DNA of 39,777 nt from Pseudomonadota bacterium (GTDB lineage Bacteria > Vulcanimicrobiota > Xenobia > RGZZ01): assembly GCA_010028905.1 (NCBI GenBank), contig RGZZ01000006.1, positions 1-39,777 on the forward strand, given 5' to 3'. Below are positions 14,186 through 22,736 of the stretch, piece after piece. The notes beneath the pieces were generated by a model, which made no database searches, was not told the DNA's origin, and worked only from the letters and a program-made list of their open reading frames with translations. A program made the position numbers and the translations under genes. Each line of letters opens with the position of its first letter. The stretch's first letter is position 1.

Positions 14186-16078
14186 TCAGCGGGCGATGAC
14201 GGCCGCGCCGCTCAGGCCGCTCAGCGGGATCTGATCGCGGACGCTGCTCGAGGCCGTGTCGATGATGGTCACGCCTCCGGGCGTTCCCGTGCAGATCACC
14301 CACAGCTCGTCTCTTGCCGCGGTGGTCAAGAGGCGCGACGGGAGCGAGCCCGTGCTGATCTGCTTGATCAACGCCCCCTTCGCGGTGTCGAACACGAAGA
14401 CGCCGCGACTGGCGGCCATGGCGACATACAGCTTTCCGCCATCGGCAGAGAGCACCGCCGCCACCGGCTGGCTTCCGCCGCCGAGGTCGGTGATGGTCTG
14501 CTTCACCTCGTGGGTGTCGGTGTCGATGACCGCAAGGGCGTCGGGCTGCTGGAGGCACACCCAGAGCTGATCGGCGCCTTCGCGCGTCGGGGCGACCGCA
14601 AGGCCCCAGGGGGTGCCTGGAACGGTCACCACCGCGCTCGTCTTGCTCGTGTCCGGGTCGACGAACGATACGGTCTGGTCCTTGCCGTTCGAGACGAACA
14701 GCAGCGCGCCGTTCGACGAGACGGCCAGATCGTGCGGCTGGTTTCCCACAGAGACGATGCCCTGCATCTGTGGTGGGTCTAGATTGACGTTCACGCGAGA
14801 GACGTTGCGTGTGCTCTCGTGAAGCGTGTAGAGGAGCCCGTGTCTCTCATCGACGATCATGCGCGTCGGACTCATGTCGACGCTGATCACGGGGAACTTC
14901 TCGGGTGGGAGATCGGTCTCCGTCGCGAAGCGCAGGATGCGGTTGGAGCCTGCGTCAGACACGTAGAGCCATCCCATGTGCGTGGCAAGATCGCCGATGT
15001 TGGCGGTGAGCGTCTGGCTGTCGGCGATCTTTCGATCGGCCACCCGCGTGGCGATGAGCTGATGGTTGCCTTGTGCGAGATAGGCGACAGCACCGCTCTT
15101 CTTGTAGGTGATGCCGGGGTGCGTCACCCAGTAGGCCGCGATGAGCACGACCATCAGCGCGACCCCCTCGCCCACCACGTACTTCAGGGGCTGAGAGGCA
15201 AAGCGCAGCGCCCACGCCTTCACCGTCTCGCCCATGGGGGGCGCTTCCCTGGCGACGGGCATGATGACCGTGGCGGCGCTTCTCTTCGATTCGGTGGTCT
15301 TGGGGGCTTCGGGAAGGGGATGCAGGGCCTGATCGAGCGCCACACGGATCTCGTCGAAGCTGCTGTGGGTCTTGTCAGCCGTGCCCTGCAGCAGCTGGTT
15401 GAGCAGCGCAGCGGTTGCCGGGCTGAGGGCTGTCGCTGCCGGCAGGACGTCGTGGCTGGGGTGCTGCTTCGTCAGCAGAACGCACAACGTATCGGCGAAG
15501 CGGCGGAACTCGCGACGCACGTCAGCCGGATCGTCGGCGAAGACGTTGCCGGGATCTTCGGCGCGAAAGAACCGGTCGAGTCCGAAGTTCACGAGCTTGA
15601 TTCTCTCGTCGGGCGTGAGAATCACGTGCGACGGGTCGAGCGCGTCGAAGATGAAGGGGCGCGGACGGTTGTGCAGGTACGCGAGGGCGTCGCAGATCTG
15701 CAGGCCCCAGGGCAGGACCTGGGACTCGCCCAGCGGGTTCACGCTCATGTCGCTCAAGACCTGGAGAGAGACCCCGTCGACGTGTTCCATCACCACATAC
15801 TCGCGACGCGCCTCGTTGAAGGTCTCGAGTATGCGGGGAAGGTTGGTGTGCTCGAACTGCATCGCCGACTCGACGGCTTCGAGGAAGCGCCCCCGGCGGT
15901 TCGCCAGCGTGGTCTCATCGAGTTCAGGAGAGGGAATGAGCTCCTTCACGACCCACGTGCGGTCGGTCACCTTGAGGTCGCGGGCGAGGTAGACCCCTCC
16001 AGCGTTGCTGAACGAGATCACCTTCTTGATCTGGTAACGGTTGTTCAGGAGTGTGCCAGGGGCCAGCTCGAAGCTCAT
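14186..16078 (-). CDS. Membrane pseudokinase fused to a YVTN-type beta-propeller
   Basis: The 630-residue protein has an N-terminal Ser/Thr-kinase-like domain (about 1-255), a linker, one membrane helix at about 302-319 (VGEGVALMVVLIAAYWV) and an extracytoplasmic YVTN/NHL-like propeller (for example GLLYTLHESTRNVSRVN, LFVSNGKDQTVSFVDP, KLYVAMAASRGVFVFDTAKG). The ATP-anchoring lysine is kept (K45 in VVKEL), but the glycine loop reads FSNAGGVY, the catalytic loop normally reading FRDLKPSN is FDALDPSH (144-151), and DFG is NFG (164-166). Three essential positions are therefore lost, so catalysis is unlikely. The architecture suggests a sensor whose outside propeller signals to a docking kinase-like domain. 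The start MSFELAPGTLLNNRYQI fits the family, with AGGCGAG just upstream. Confidence 0.85.
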   Translation of the reverse strand: MSFELAPGTLLNNRYQIKKVISFSNAGGVYLARDLKVTDRTWVVKELIPSPELDETTLANRRGRFLEAVESAMQFEHTNLPRILETFNEARREYVVMEHVDGVSLQVLSDMSVNPLGESQVLPWGLQICDALAYLHNRPRPFIFDALDPSHVILTPDERIKLVNFGLDRFFRAEDPGNVFADDPADVRREFRRFADTLCVLLTKQHPSHDVLPAATALSPATAALLNQLLQGTADKTHSSFDEIRVALDQALHPLPEAPKTTESKRSAATVIMPVAREAPPMGETVKAWALRFASQPLKYVVGEGVALMVVLIAAYWVTHPGITYKKSGAVAYLAQGNHQLIATRVADRKIADSQTLTANIGDLATHMGWLYVSDAGSNRILRFATETDLPPEKFPVISVDMSPTRMIVDERHGLLYTLHESTRNVSRVNVNLDPPQMQGIVSVGNQPHDLAVSSNGALLFVSNGKDQTVSFVDPDTSKTSAVVTVPGTPWGLAVAPTREGADQLWVCLQQPDALAVIDTDTHEVKQTITDLGGGSQPVAAVLSADGGKLYVAMAASRGVFVFDTAKGALIKQISTGSLPSRLLTTAARDELWVICTGTPGGVTIIDTASSSVRDQIPLSGLSGAAVIAR

Positions 16079-16224
16079 CTCGCCTGGAGACTTCGAATGG
16101 ATACCCCAAAGTCCTCCGCGTCCACAGGAACGCGGTCGCGGGCGCACGAAGCCCGCAACGCCGAGCGCGCGCCGAATCGGGCAGCGTGCCCAGCGGTCCA
16201 TTCAAGCGAAGAGGAACCGTCAGC

Positions 16225-17562
16225 ATGTCCCACAGACCGGGGTCTGCCTTCCCGCTCAGTGCCAGAGGCGCCTCAGATGAGGCGCACGATTTCGATTTCC
16301 TCGCCTCTGACGTGCAGCGGCACGTGCTCCCGAACGGGCTCACCATTCTCGTGAAGGAGGTCTATCCCGCCTCGGTGGTAGGTCTCTCGATATGGTCTCG
16401 CGTGGGCTCTCTCGACGAGGTCGACGCCAATGCTGGCATCTCCCACTTCCTCGAGCACATGTTGTTCAAGGGCACGCCGAGGCGCCCCGTCGGACGCATC
16501 GCGCAAGAGGTCCATTCCATCGGCGGCTACCTCAACGGCTTCACATCGTACGACTGCACCTGCTACTGGATCGTGTCGCCGTCTCGCTGCTTCTCCACAG
16601 CGCTCGACATCGAGGTTGACGCCATCTTGAACCCGCTGCTCGATCCGGACGAGATCGCCCGAGAGGCGCAGGTCATCGTGGAAGAGCTCAAGATGTACGA
16701 GGACAAGCCCGACTCCTATCTCTATCAGAAGCTCATGGCCACGGCGTTCCAGACCCATCGGTATGGGCGCCCGGTCATCGGGTTCGAGAGCGTCGTGCAG
16801 GCCATGACCGCCGAGCAGCTCGAGGCCCACTACCGTCGCTTCTATCGTCCCAACAATCTCTGCGTGGCCGTCGTGGGCGACATCGAGGCGGCCCGGGTCA
16901 TTGCCGAGATCGAGGCGCAGCTCGGACATCTCCAGCCTGGCGAGGTGATGCGTGACGGACTCGCGCCCGAACCTGTGCAGGTGACGGCACGCGGCTGCCA
17001 TCTCGAGGGTGATATCACCACCGCCCATCTGCAGATGGGGTTTCACACGCCGAGCGTGTTCCACGATGATGCGCACGCGTGCGACATCCTCTCCTCCATC
17101 CTGGGAGAGGGACGCTCGTCTCGTCTCTACCGTCGTCTTCGCGAGCGTGACGGCATGGTCACGGGCGTGAGCGCGAGTCTCTTTGCGGGGAGCCACCCTG
17201 GGCTCTTTGTCATCGACGCGACGCTGCCCCCGGATCGCGTCGATGACGCATTCGAGGCAGTGCAGCAGGAAATCGATCGACTGTCTCAAGAGGGCGTGCA
17301 AGAGCACGAGCTGGTGAAGGCGCGCAATGCGGTCGAGGCCGGGCATGTCTTCTCCCAGGAGACGGTAGAAGGGCAGGGGCGTCAGCTCGGCTATCACGAG
17401 ATGCTGGGCGACTATCGCCTCGCCGAGCAGTACGTCGAGCGCCTGTATCGCGTCACGGCTGATGATGTGGTGCGTGCCGCCCGCACCTATCTCACGCCGC
17501 AGCGCTGCAACCTCGTCACCTATCGGCCGAGGGGCGCTGTCTCTCCGCGGAGCCTGGCATGA
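16225..17562 (+). CDS. M16 family zinc peptidase, catalytic subunit
   Basis: The 445-residue protein is a PqqL/mitochondrial-processing-peptidase-like M16 metallopeptidase. It has the inverted zinc motif HFLEH (H74, E77, H78), the downstream EEL helix that supplies the third ligand, and two alpha/beta repeats. It opens with VQRHVLPNGLTILVKEV, typical of the family, and has no signal peptide, so it is probably cytoplasmic; M16 enzymes cut short peptides in a clam-shell chamber. AGAGGAA stands 9 nt before the ATG. It overlaps the next gene by 4 nt (ATGA), and that gene encodes the non-catalytic partner, so the two should form a heterodimer. It is divergent from the pseudokinase gene (146-nt gap). 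Confidence 0.9.
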   Translation: MSHRPGSAFPLSARGASDEAHDFDFLASDVQRHVLPNGLTILVKEVYPASVVGLSIWSRVGSLDEVDANAGISHFLEHMLFKGTPRRPVGRIAQEVHSIGGYLNGFTSYDCTCYWIVSPSRCFSTALDIEVDAILNPLLDPDEIAREAQVIVEELKMYEDKPDSYLYQKLMATAFQTHRYGRPVIGFESVVQAMTAEQLEAHYRRFYRPNNLCVAVVGDIEAARVIAEIEAQLGHLQPGEVMRDGLAPEPVQVTARGCHLEGDITTAHLQMGFHTPSVFHDDAHACDILSSILGEGRSSRLYRRLRERDGMVTGVSASLFAGSHPGLFVIDATLPPDRVDDAFEAVQQEIDRLSQEGVQEHELVKARNAVEAGHVFSQETVEGQGRQLGYHEMLGDYRLAEQYVERLYRVTADDVVRAARTYLTPQRCNLVTYRPRGAVSPRSLA

Positions 17563-18815
17563 GCCGGACACGCCGCGAAGCCCCTCCCGTAGAGATTTCC
17601 CGCACGACGGGTGGAACGACCATCATCGTCAAGGAGAACCATTCGGTCCCCATCGTATCTGTGGCGCTCTATCTGCGGGGGGGCGCGATGGCCGAGGTCG
17701 AGGGGCGTCAGGGAATCACCACGCTCATGCAGCGCATGCTCATGAAGGGAACGGCCACGCGCAGCAACGAGGACATCGCAGACGCCCTCGAGTTCGTGGG
17801 GGCGACCATGGCGCCGTTCACGGGCAAGGACGTCTTCGGCGCCACGCTGAACGTGCTCTCGAAGCATCTGCCGGCCGCGCTCGAGGTGTTCGCCGACTGC
17901 TTGACGCGACCCGCGCTTCCGGAAGCGCACCTCGAGCAGGAGCGAAGCGTTCTCATCAGTGACATCGAGAAGCGGCGCGACGACAGCCTGTCGCTCTGCC
18001 TCGAGCTGTGTGAGCGCGAGCTCTTCCAGGGCCACTCGTACCGTTTCCCCGTCTCGGGGGACATCGATTCGCTGCGCGGTCTCACGGCAGAAGATCTGCG
18101 CGCGTGGCATCACCGGTTCTATCGCGCTGACATGATGTCGATTGCGATTGTGGGCGATGTGGAGGCCGCTCGCGCGCGTGACCTCGTGGCCGCGGCCCTC
18201 GGGGGGCTTCCCAAGGGAGAGGGGCTCGTCTCCCCTGTTGAGGGTCTCGGGTCGATTCACGCGCCGCGCGAGGTTCTCGAGACCCGGGAGAAGCGCCAGT
18301 CGGCCGTGGCTCTCGGGTTTCGTGGCCCCGCCTGCGGCCATGCCGACTTTGCCGCGTTCGATGTTCTCGACCACGTTCTCAGCGGGATGGGGTCTCGCCT
18401 CTTCCTCGAGCTGCGCGACAAGCAAGGCCTTGGCTACGTGGTCAACAGCACCTTCGATGCCCGTGCGCAGGCGGGGGCCTTCAAGCTGTACCTCGGAACC
18501 AGCGAGGATCGACGTGCCCGGGCGCGAGCCGCGCTCGAGGAACAGGTTGTCCGGCTGCGTGAGGAGGCTGTGGGAGACGAGGAGATGGAGCGCACGCGGC
18601 GCTACATGCTGGGTCTCCATGAGATCGCCCTGCAGCGCAACAGCGCTCAGGCCTCGCGTCTTGCGTTCTACGAGATCATGGGCCTGGGATGGCGCTTCGT
18701 CGATGACTATGCGGCGCGCGTCGAGGCGGTGCAGTCGGCTGACGTGCTGCGGGTAGCGCAGACCTATCTCGACCCCGCGCGGCGCGTGGTGGCCGAGGTG
18801 GCGTCTCGCGGGTGA
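17559..18815 (+). CDS. M16 family peptidase-like protein, non-catalytic partner subunit
   Basis: The 418-residue protein has the same fold as its upstream neighbour, but the zinc motif is lost: the position of HxxEH reads T55-L-M-Q58-R59. It keeps the C-terminal Arg/Tyr segment (SRLFLELRDKQGLGYVVNS) that grips substrate in trans in M16 heterodimers. This matches the alpha/beta division of labour in mitochondrial processing peptidase and bacterial two-gene M16 pairs. It starts at the ATG overlapping the stop of the catalytic subunit, which supports fixed stoichiometry. Confidence 0.9.
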   Translation: MSRTRREAPPVEISRTTGGTTIIVKENHSVPIVSVALYLRGGAMAEVEGRQGITTLMQRMLMKGTATRSNEDIADALEFVGATMAPFTGKDVFGATLNVLSKHLPAALEVFADCLTRPALPEAHLEQERSVLISDIEKRRDDSLSLCLELCERELFQGHSYRFPVSGDIDSLRGLTAEDLRAWHHRFYRADMMSIAIVGDVEAARARDLVAAALGGLPKGEGLVSPVEGLGSIHAPREVLETREKRQSAVALGFRGPACGHADFAAFDVLDHVLSGMGSRLFLELRDKQGLGYVVNSTFDARAQAGAFKLYLGTSEDRRARARAALEEQVVRLREEAVGDEEMERTRRYMLGLHEIALQRNSAQASRLAFYEIMGLGWRFVDDYAARVEAVQSADVLRVAQTYLDPARRVVAEVASRG

Positions 18816-18845
18816 GCGGCAAGCGCGTCGCGCGCTCAGGCCGAC

Positions 18846-19286
18846 CTAGACGGCGCGCTGCTGGGCCTCGAGGTCGATGAGGGAGATGAAGTCTTCGATC
18901 ATGCCTCGGGCTTCTGGGTCGTTCAGGATGACGCGCTTCAGCCGGGCCTCCATCTGAGGGTACCCGGGGTCGTCCTTGATCCGGCCCCCGAACTTCTTCT
19001 CGAATGCAGACGAGACAAGCTTCTGAGTGGCGTCATCGAGAAAGGTCTCGGAGTTGCGGTCCATGTTTGCGATCTCGTCGCGTGCGGCCTCGAGGAAGGC
19101 CTCGAACTGGGGCTTGGAGAGCCGTGCCGCCTCCGCGCTGAACTCGGAGACGTCGCTCATCGGGCTTCCGCCGTCAACCGACTCCATGCGGGCTTCCTTG
19201 ATCTTCTTGTTGACCTGGAGCCGCACCTCATCAGTGGCGGGAAGGCCTTGAAGCCCAGACGCTTTCAGCGGATCGATGGGATCCAT
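18846..19286 (-). CDS. 146-residue protein of unknown function, divergent from the flagellar operon
   Basis: I recognise no firm family. The N-terminus MDPIDPLKASGLQG and the segment DVSEFSAEAARLSK loosely resemble the start and middle of FlgM anti-sigma factors (NPI-type start, SxEAxxL pattern). The rest (ETFLDDATQKLVSSAFEKKF, YPQMEARLKRVILNDPEA) is helical and acidic and does not fit FlgM. It lies head-to-head with flgB, so a flagellar regulatory or structural role is possible but unproven. AAGGAGGT precedes the ATG at a wide spacing of 12 nt. Codon use looks like the neighbours. Confidence 0.6.
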   Translation of the reverse strand: MDPIDPLKASGLQGLPATDEVRLQVNKKIKEARMESVDGGSPMSDVSEFSAEAARLSKPQFEAFLEAARDEIANMDRNSETFLDDATQKLVSSAFEKKFGGRIKDDPGYPQMEARLKRVILNDPEARGMIEDFISLIDLEAQQRAV

Positions 19287-19316
19287 TCGGCGGACAGTAC
19301 CTCCTTGCTGCTGTGA

Positions 19317-19346
19317 GTTATATCACGCGCCGGCCGGCAAAGTAAA
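19317..19346 (-). promoter_or_regulatory. Promoter of the 146-residue protein gene
   Basis: On the - strand, -35 TTTACT (19346-19341), an 18-nt spacer and -10 TATAAC (19322-19317) lie 31 nt before the ATG. Confidence 0.55.
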
Positions 19347-19398
19347 GCCCGGAGAGCGGGAAGGGTCGCCGAGCCCTATGCATCGCCTTCGAGGCGTG

Positions 19399-19543
19399 TT
19401 ATACTCCGGAAGCCAGCAGCGCGAAAAAGTTTACATTGTTCACAGACCGGACGGCAATGTTAACATGCGTGCAACAAATCGGCAAGAAGTTCGTAACACC
19501 GGTCTTTTATGATGGCGGCAAGATCCAGTGGCACGATTGCCAC
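19399..19543 (+). promoter_or_regulatory. flgB upstream control region with GTTTACA/GTTAACA elements
   Basis: This region holds a -10-like TTATACT (19399-19405, no good -35), GTTTACA (19429-19435), GTTCACA (19438-19444) and GTTAACA (19459-19465), then an inverted repeat GTGGCA/TGCCAC (19528-19533 with 19538-19543) 24 nt before flgB. I cannot place the promoter securely. The GTTTACA/GTTAACA elements recur upstream of two other units in the window. Confidence 0.45.
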
Positions 19544-19567
19544 ATTCCTCACACTCGGAGGGACTCG

Positions 19568-19948
19568 ATGGACGCGTTCGGCTCATATTTCGGAACCGGC
19601 ATGCTCGAGAAGGCGCTCGACGCGGCGGCACTCCGCCAGCAAGTCATCGCCAACAACATCGCCAATCTCAACACCGATGGATATCGTCCGCAGGCGGTTG
19701 CGTTCGAAGAGCGCCTGCAAGAGGCGTGCCAGCAGGCATCCGACGACGATCCGAACAGCGGCGGCTTCCCCAGCGCCGTCCAGCTGGCCAGTGTAGAGCC
19801 TGAGGTCGAGACCAAGACCGGCCGTGTCGACATCAGCCGCGAGTCTGTGAACCTCGGCAAGAACCAGATTCTCTACAATGCCCTCACCCAGAAGATCTCG
19901 GGGTACCTGGGCGCACTCAAGTACGTCGTCGACAACAGCGGTCGTTAG
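19568..19948 (+). CDS. flgB: Flagellar basal-body proximal rod protein FlgB
   Basis: The 126-residue protein forms part of the proximal rod. It shows the axial-protein N-terminal motif (RQQVIANNIANLNTDGYRPQ, residues about 23-42), a variable centre with acidic residues, and a helical C-terminus (QILYNALTQKISGYLGALKYVV). GGAGG lies about 5 nt before the ATG at 19568. It is the first gene of the flagellar cluster, and it is exported through the gate encoded at the other end of the cluster. Confidence 0.93.
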   Translation: MDAFGSYFGTGMLEKALDAAALRQQVIANNIANLNTDGYRPQAVAFEERLQEACQQASDDDPNSGGFPSAVQLASVEPEVETKTGRVDISRESVNLGKNQILYNALTQKISGYLGALKYVVDNSGR

Positions 19949-20013
19949 TCTCAGGCAGGGCGAGCTGTGACTGGCGACGGTGCCAGGGCTCGTGACAGAG
20001 GGATGGAGGAAGC

Positions 20014-20496
20014 GTGGCAATGAACTTCTTCAGCAGCATGGATACCGCCTCAAGCGCCATGAGCGCCGAGCGGTTCCGGATGGATGTCATCTCCCAGAAC
20101 ATCGCGAATGCGAACACCCAGAACACGGTGGCAGGCACCCCGTACCGCCGCCAGGTGGCCAGCATCACAAGCGCCACCGACACGGGTGGCAAGCCGTTCG
20201 CGCTGCCGGTGGGGCTCGACGACGATGATGACGGCCCCAAGTTCCGCGGCCAGGGCGTTCAGGTGTCGGCGGTTCAGCAAGATCAGTCAGACTTCCGCTA
20301 CGTGTACGACCCGACCAACCCGAATGCCCAGAAAGAGGGCAAGTGGAAGGGCTACGTGGCCATGCCCAACGTGAACATCATCAACGAGATGACCGACCTC
20401 ATCGCTGCCAGTCGCGCCTACGAGGCGTCGGCGACCGCGGTGGAGTCTGCGAAGGGCATCGCGATGAAAGGTCTCGAGATCAGCGCGGGCCGTTAG
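20014..20496 (+). CDS. flgC: Flagellar basal-body rod protein FlgC
   Basis: The 160-residue rod protein starts MNFFSSMDTASSAMSAERFR with the axial motif DVISQNIANANTQNTVAGTPYRRQ, and ends in the FlgC-type helix VNIINEMTDLIAASRAYEAS. The start is GTG at 20014 (GGAGGA directly upstream, spacing about 5); the ATG at 20020 is possible. A DDDDDG stretch at about residue 69 is an unusual acidic insertion. Follows flgB after 65 nt. Confidence 0.93.
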   Translation: MAMNFFSSMDTASSAMSAERFRMDVISQNIANANTQNTVAGTPYRRQVASITSATDTGGKPFALPVGLDDDDDGPKFRGQGVQVSAVQQDQSDFRYVYDPTNPNAQKEGKWKGYVAMPNVNIINEMTDLIAASRAYEASATAVESAKGIAMKGLEISAGR

Positions 20497-20544
20497 GCTG
20501 AGCAGTAGGATTCATCCCCCCCATCGAAGCGAGGAGGTACCCAG

Positions 20545-20871
20545 ATGTCGGTTTCACCCTTTGCCCCCATCACCCCAGGCGTATCGTCGAAGGCTGATCT
20601 GAGCGCGGTCAACGGCGCCAAGGCCTTCAAGCTCGATGAAGGCGAGAAGAAGGAGTCGTTCCCGAACCTCTTCATGAGCTTCCTCCAGAATGCCAACGAC
20701 TCCCAGAACAAAGCGGGAGAGTACACGAAGGCGCTGGTGACGGGCAAGCTCACCAACACCCACGAGATGACCATCGCTGGCGCCAAGTCGGAAGTGATGC
20801 TGCATCTGGTGACGCAGATCACCTCCAAGCTCTCTTCCGCAGCGACGACGCTGTTCCAGATGCAGATCTGA
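20545..20871 (+). CDS. fliE: Flagellar hook-basal body complex protein FliE
   Basis: The 108-residue protein links the MS ring to the rod and needs no cleaved signal. The N-terminal half is disordered and Lys/Glu-rich; the C-terminal half carries the FliE signature (FPNLFMSFLQNANDSQNKA, ALVTGKLTNTHEMTIAGAKS, LVTQITSKLSSAATTLFQMQ). GAGGAGGT lies 7 nt before the ATG. Position between flgC and fliF is the common bacterial order. Confidence 0.92.
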   Translation: MSVSPFAPITPGVSSKADLSAVNGAKAFKLDEGEKKESFPNLFMSFLQNANDSQNKAGEYTKALVTGKLTNTHEMTIAGAKSEVMLHLVTQITSKLSSAATTLFQMQI

Positions 20872-21022
20872 CGGAGACGGGCGGTCTGCGAGAGGCGCGT
20901 GATAGAGAGACGAGCGCTTCTCGAGCCTGAGCGGACATGTTTGTTGGCGGCGGCTGCTCCCTCGAGGGGAGGGCGCCGAGGGACTGTGTGGATTCAAAGA
21001 CTGACGAGAGAGGTGTCGACCA

Positions 21023-22735
21023 ATGGCCACAGGGATTCAGACCGGGATCCGAACCGGTGCATCGGCCCCGCTGCCCACGGGTAAGGGACCCGCCGGCGGC
21101 GGAGGTGGCCTGTCCAAGGTGCTGGCGGCCTGGAACGGCATGAGCACCAAGCTGAAGGTGCTTGCAGGCGGAATCGTGGCCGTGCTCATACTCGGCATCG
21201 GCGGTTACGTCTATCTCTCGTCGGCCAACAAGCCCGTCGCGCTGTATCAGCGAAACCTGACGCCCGGCGATGTGCAGGAGATCTCCGCCAAGCTCGACCA
21301 GCTCGGCATCCCCTATAAGAATGAGGCGGGCAAGATCATGGTCGCGCCCAGCGAGCAGTCGCGCATCGTGGGCGTCCTGATCAACTACGGTCTCCCCCAC
21401 TGGACGCTGCAGGCGGCTCCGGAGGCAGGTGGCATGACGCCGAAGACCGAGTTCGAGAAGCGCCAGCAGGCCTCGCGTGACCTCGAGGCAACGCTCATCG
21501 ACGAGCTTCGCCAGGTCGATTTCGTGGCCGACGCGCGCGTGAACCTCGTGCAGTCTGACGACGACAGCCTCACGCAGCGCCCCGCCAAGGCGACCGTGCT
21601 GCTGAAGCTCAAGGTGGGCCAGCTTCCCAAGAAGGGCCAGATCCAGTCGATCATCAATCTCGTTGCCAGCTCTGTGCCGGGTCTTCAGCCCGACAACGTG
21701 AAGGTGACCGATACCAATGCCCGCGTCTGGAACGACGGTGGCAAGATCGCCAGCTACGGCACGACCGACCCGTCCGCCACTGCGAGCAGCGACGACGAGG
21801 TCTTCTCTGATGAGCACCTCGCCATCAAGAAGGCCTACGAGAAAGAGTACGCAAACAAGATCCGCTCCGCCCTGAACCAGATGATGGGCTCCGACAAGTA
21901 CACCGTGGCGGTCGATGCGGAGATCGATTTCAACCAGACCAAGATCGAGACCACCCAGGTGGGCGATCCCAGCGGCAACGGCCAGGTCGTCTCCGTCGTC
22001 AAGAAAGACGAGGAGCGCTACACCAACAATCCCGACAAGGAGAAGGGGCAGAAGAAGTCTGCCGCCTCCAGCGGGGGTGCGGTGCAGCAGACCGGCATGG
22101 CGGCCAGCAGCAATGATCCGAACAGCAACACCAACTACGTGAAGGTGAAGTACGAGCAGAAGGTCGAGTCGAACAAGGTCGTCAAGACCGCTATCCTCGC
22201 GCCCAACGTGGTCAGCCGTCTCACGGCCAGTGTTGCGGTCGATGGCAAGCACGACACCGAGCAGAAGCAGAAGCTGGCGCAGGTCGTGGCGGGCGCCATC
22301 GGTATGAAGCCTGAGCGTGGCGACAAGGTCGACGTCATCGACTGGGCCTTCACCCACGAGAACCCGGTCGCGGGCGAGATCAGCATGGGGCCGGAGCCCG
22401 TTGCGGTGAGCCGTCGCGACAGCGGGTCGAACAAGACGCTGATGGTGCTGGCGATGCTCGTCCCCACCACCGTGCTGCTGAGCGTGCTGACCATCTTCCT
22501 CCTGAAGCAGCGCCGTGTCCAGGCTGACCGTCAGGGTCTGGTGATGACGATGGGTCCAGGGGCGACCACCTCTGACATCTCTGACCTCCTCTCTGACAAG
22601 ATCGGCCGCAACACTGCGACCACACAGTCGACCCGCGTGAACAACACCGAGCAGCTCGAGAAGCTTGCGAAGGAAAAGCCCACGAAGGTCGCCGAACTGC
22701 TGAAGAGCACGTGGCTTTCTGACAGAGAGAGGTAG
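21023..22735 (+). CDS. fliF: Flagellar MS-ring protein FliF
   Basis: The 570-residue protein builds the inner-membrane MS ring. After a Gly-rich N-terminus there is a first membrane helix at about residues 46-66, two ring-building domains (VALYQRNLTPGDVQEISAKL, LVASSVPGLQPDNVKVTDTN), a long charged middle loop, and a second helix at about 473-495. The cytoplasmic end (KPTKVAELLKSTWLSDRE) is the FliG-docking tail. GAGAGAGGTG stands before the ATG. The following fliG begins within a few bases of its TAG. Confidence 0.95.
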   Translation: MATGIQTGIRTGASAPLPTGKGPAGGGGGLSKVLAAWNGMSTKLKVLAGGIVAVLILGIGGYVYLSSANKPVALYQRNLTPGDVQEISAKLDQLGIPYKNEAGKIMVAPSEQSRIVGVLINYGLPHWTLQAAPEAGGMTPKTEFEKRQQASRDLEATLIDELRQVDFVADARVNLVQSDDDSLTQRPAKATVLLKLKVGQLPKKGQIQSIINLVASSVPGLQPDNVKVTDTNARVWNDGGKIASYGTTDPSATASSDDEVFSDEHLAIKKAYEKEYANKIRSALNQMMGSDKYTVAVDAEIDFNQTKIETTQVGDPSGNGQVVSVVKKDEERYTNNPDKEKGQKKSAASSGGAVQQTGMAASSNDPNSNTNYVKVKYEQKVESNKVVKTAILAPNVVSRLTASVAVDGKHDTEQKQKLAQVVAGAIGMKPERGDKVDVIDWAFTHENPVAGEISMGPEPVAVSRRDSGSNKTLMVLAMLVPTTVLLSVLTIFLLKQRRVQADRQGLVMTMGPGATTSDISDLLSDKIGRNTATTQSTRVNNTEQLEKLAKEKPTKVAELLKSTWLSDRER

Positions 22736-22736
22736 G

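Noticed and set aside
19341-19380. Sigma-28-type flagellar promoter (TAAA then GCCGA)
   Set aside because: The two elements are about 21 nt apart, too far for a sigma-28 promoter (about 15-16 nt).
19528-19543. Sigma-54 -24/-12 promoter (TGGCACGATTGC)
   Set aside because: The GG-to-GC spacing is 7 nt rather than the required 10, and the sequence is better explained as an inverted repeat.
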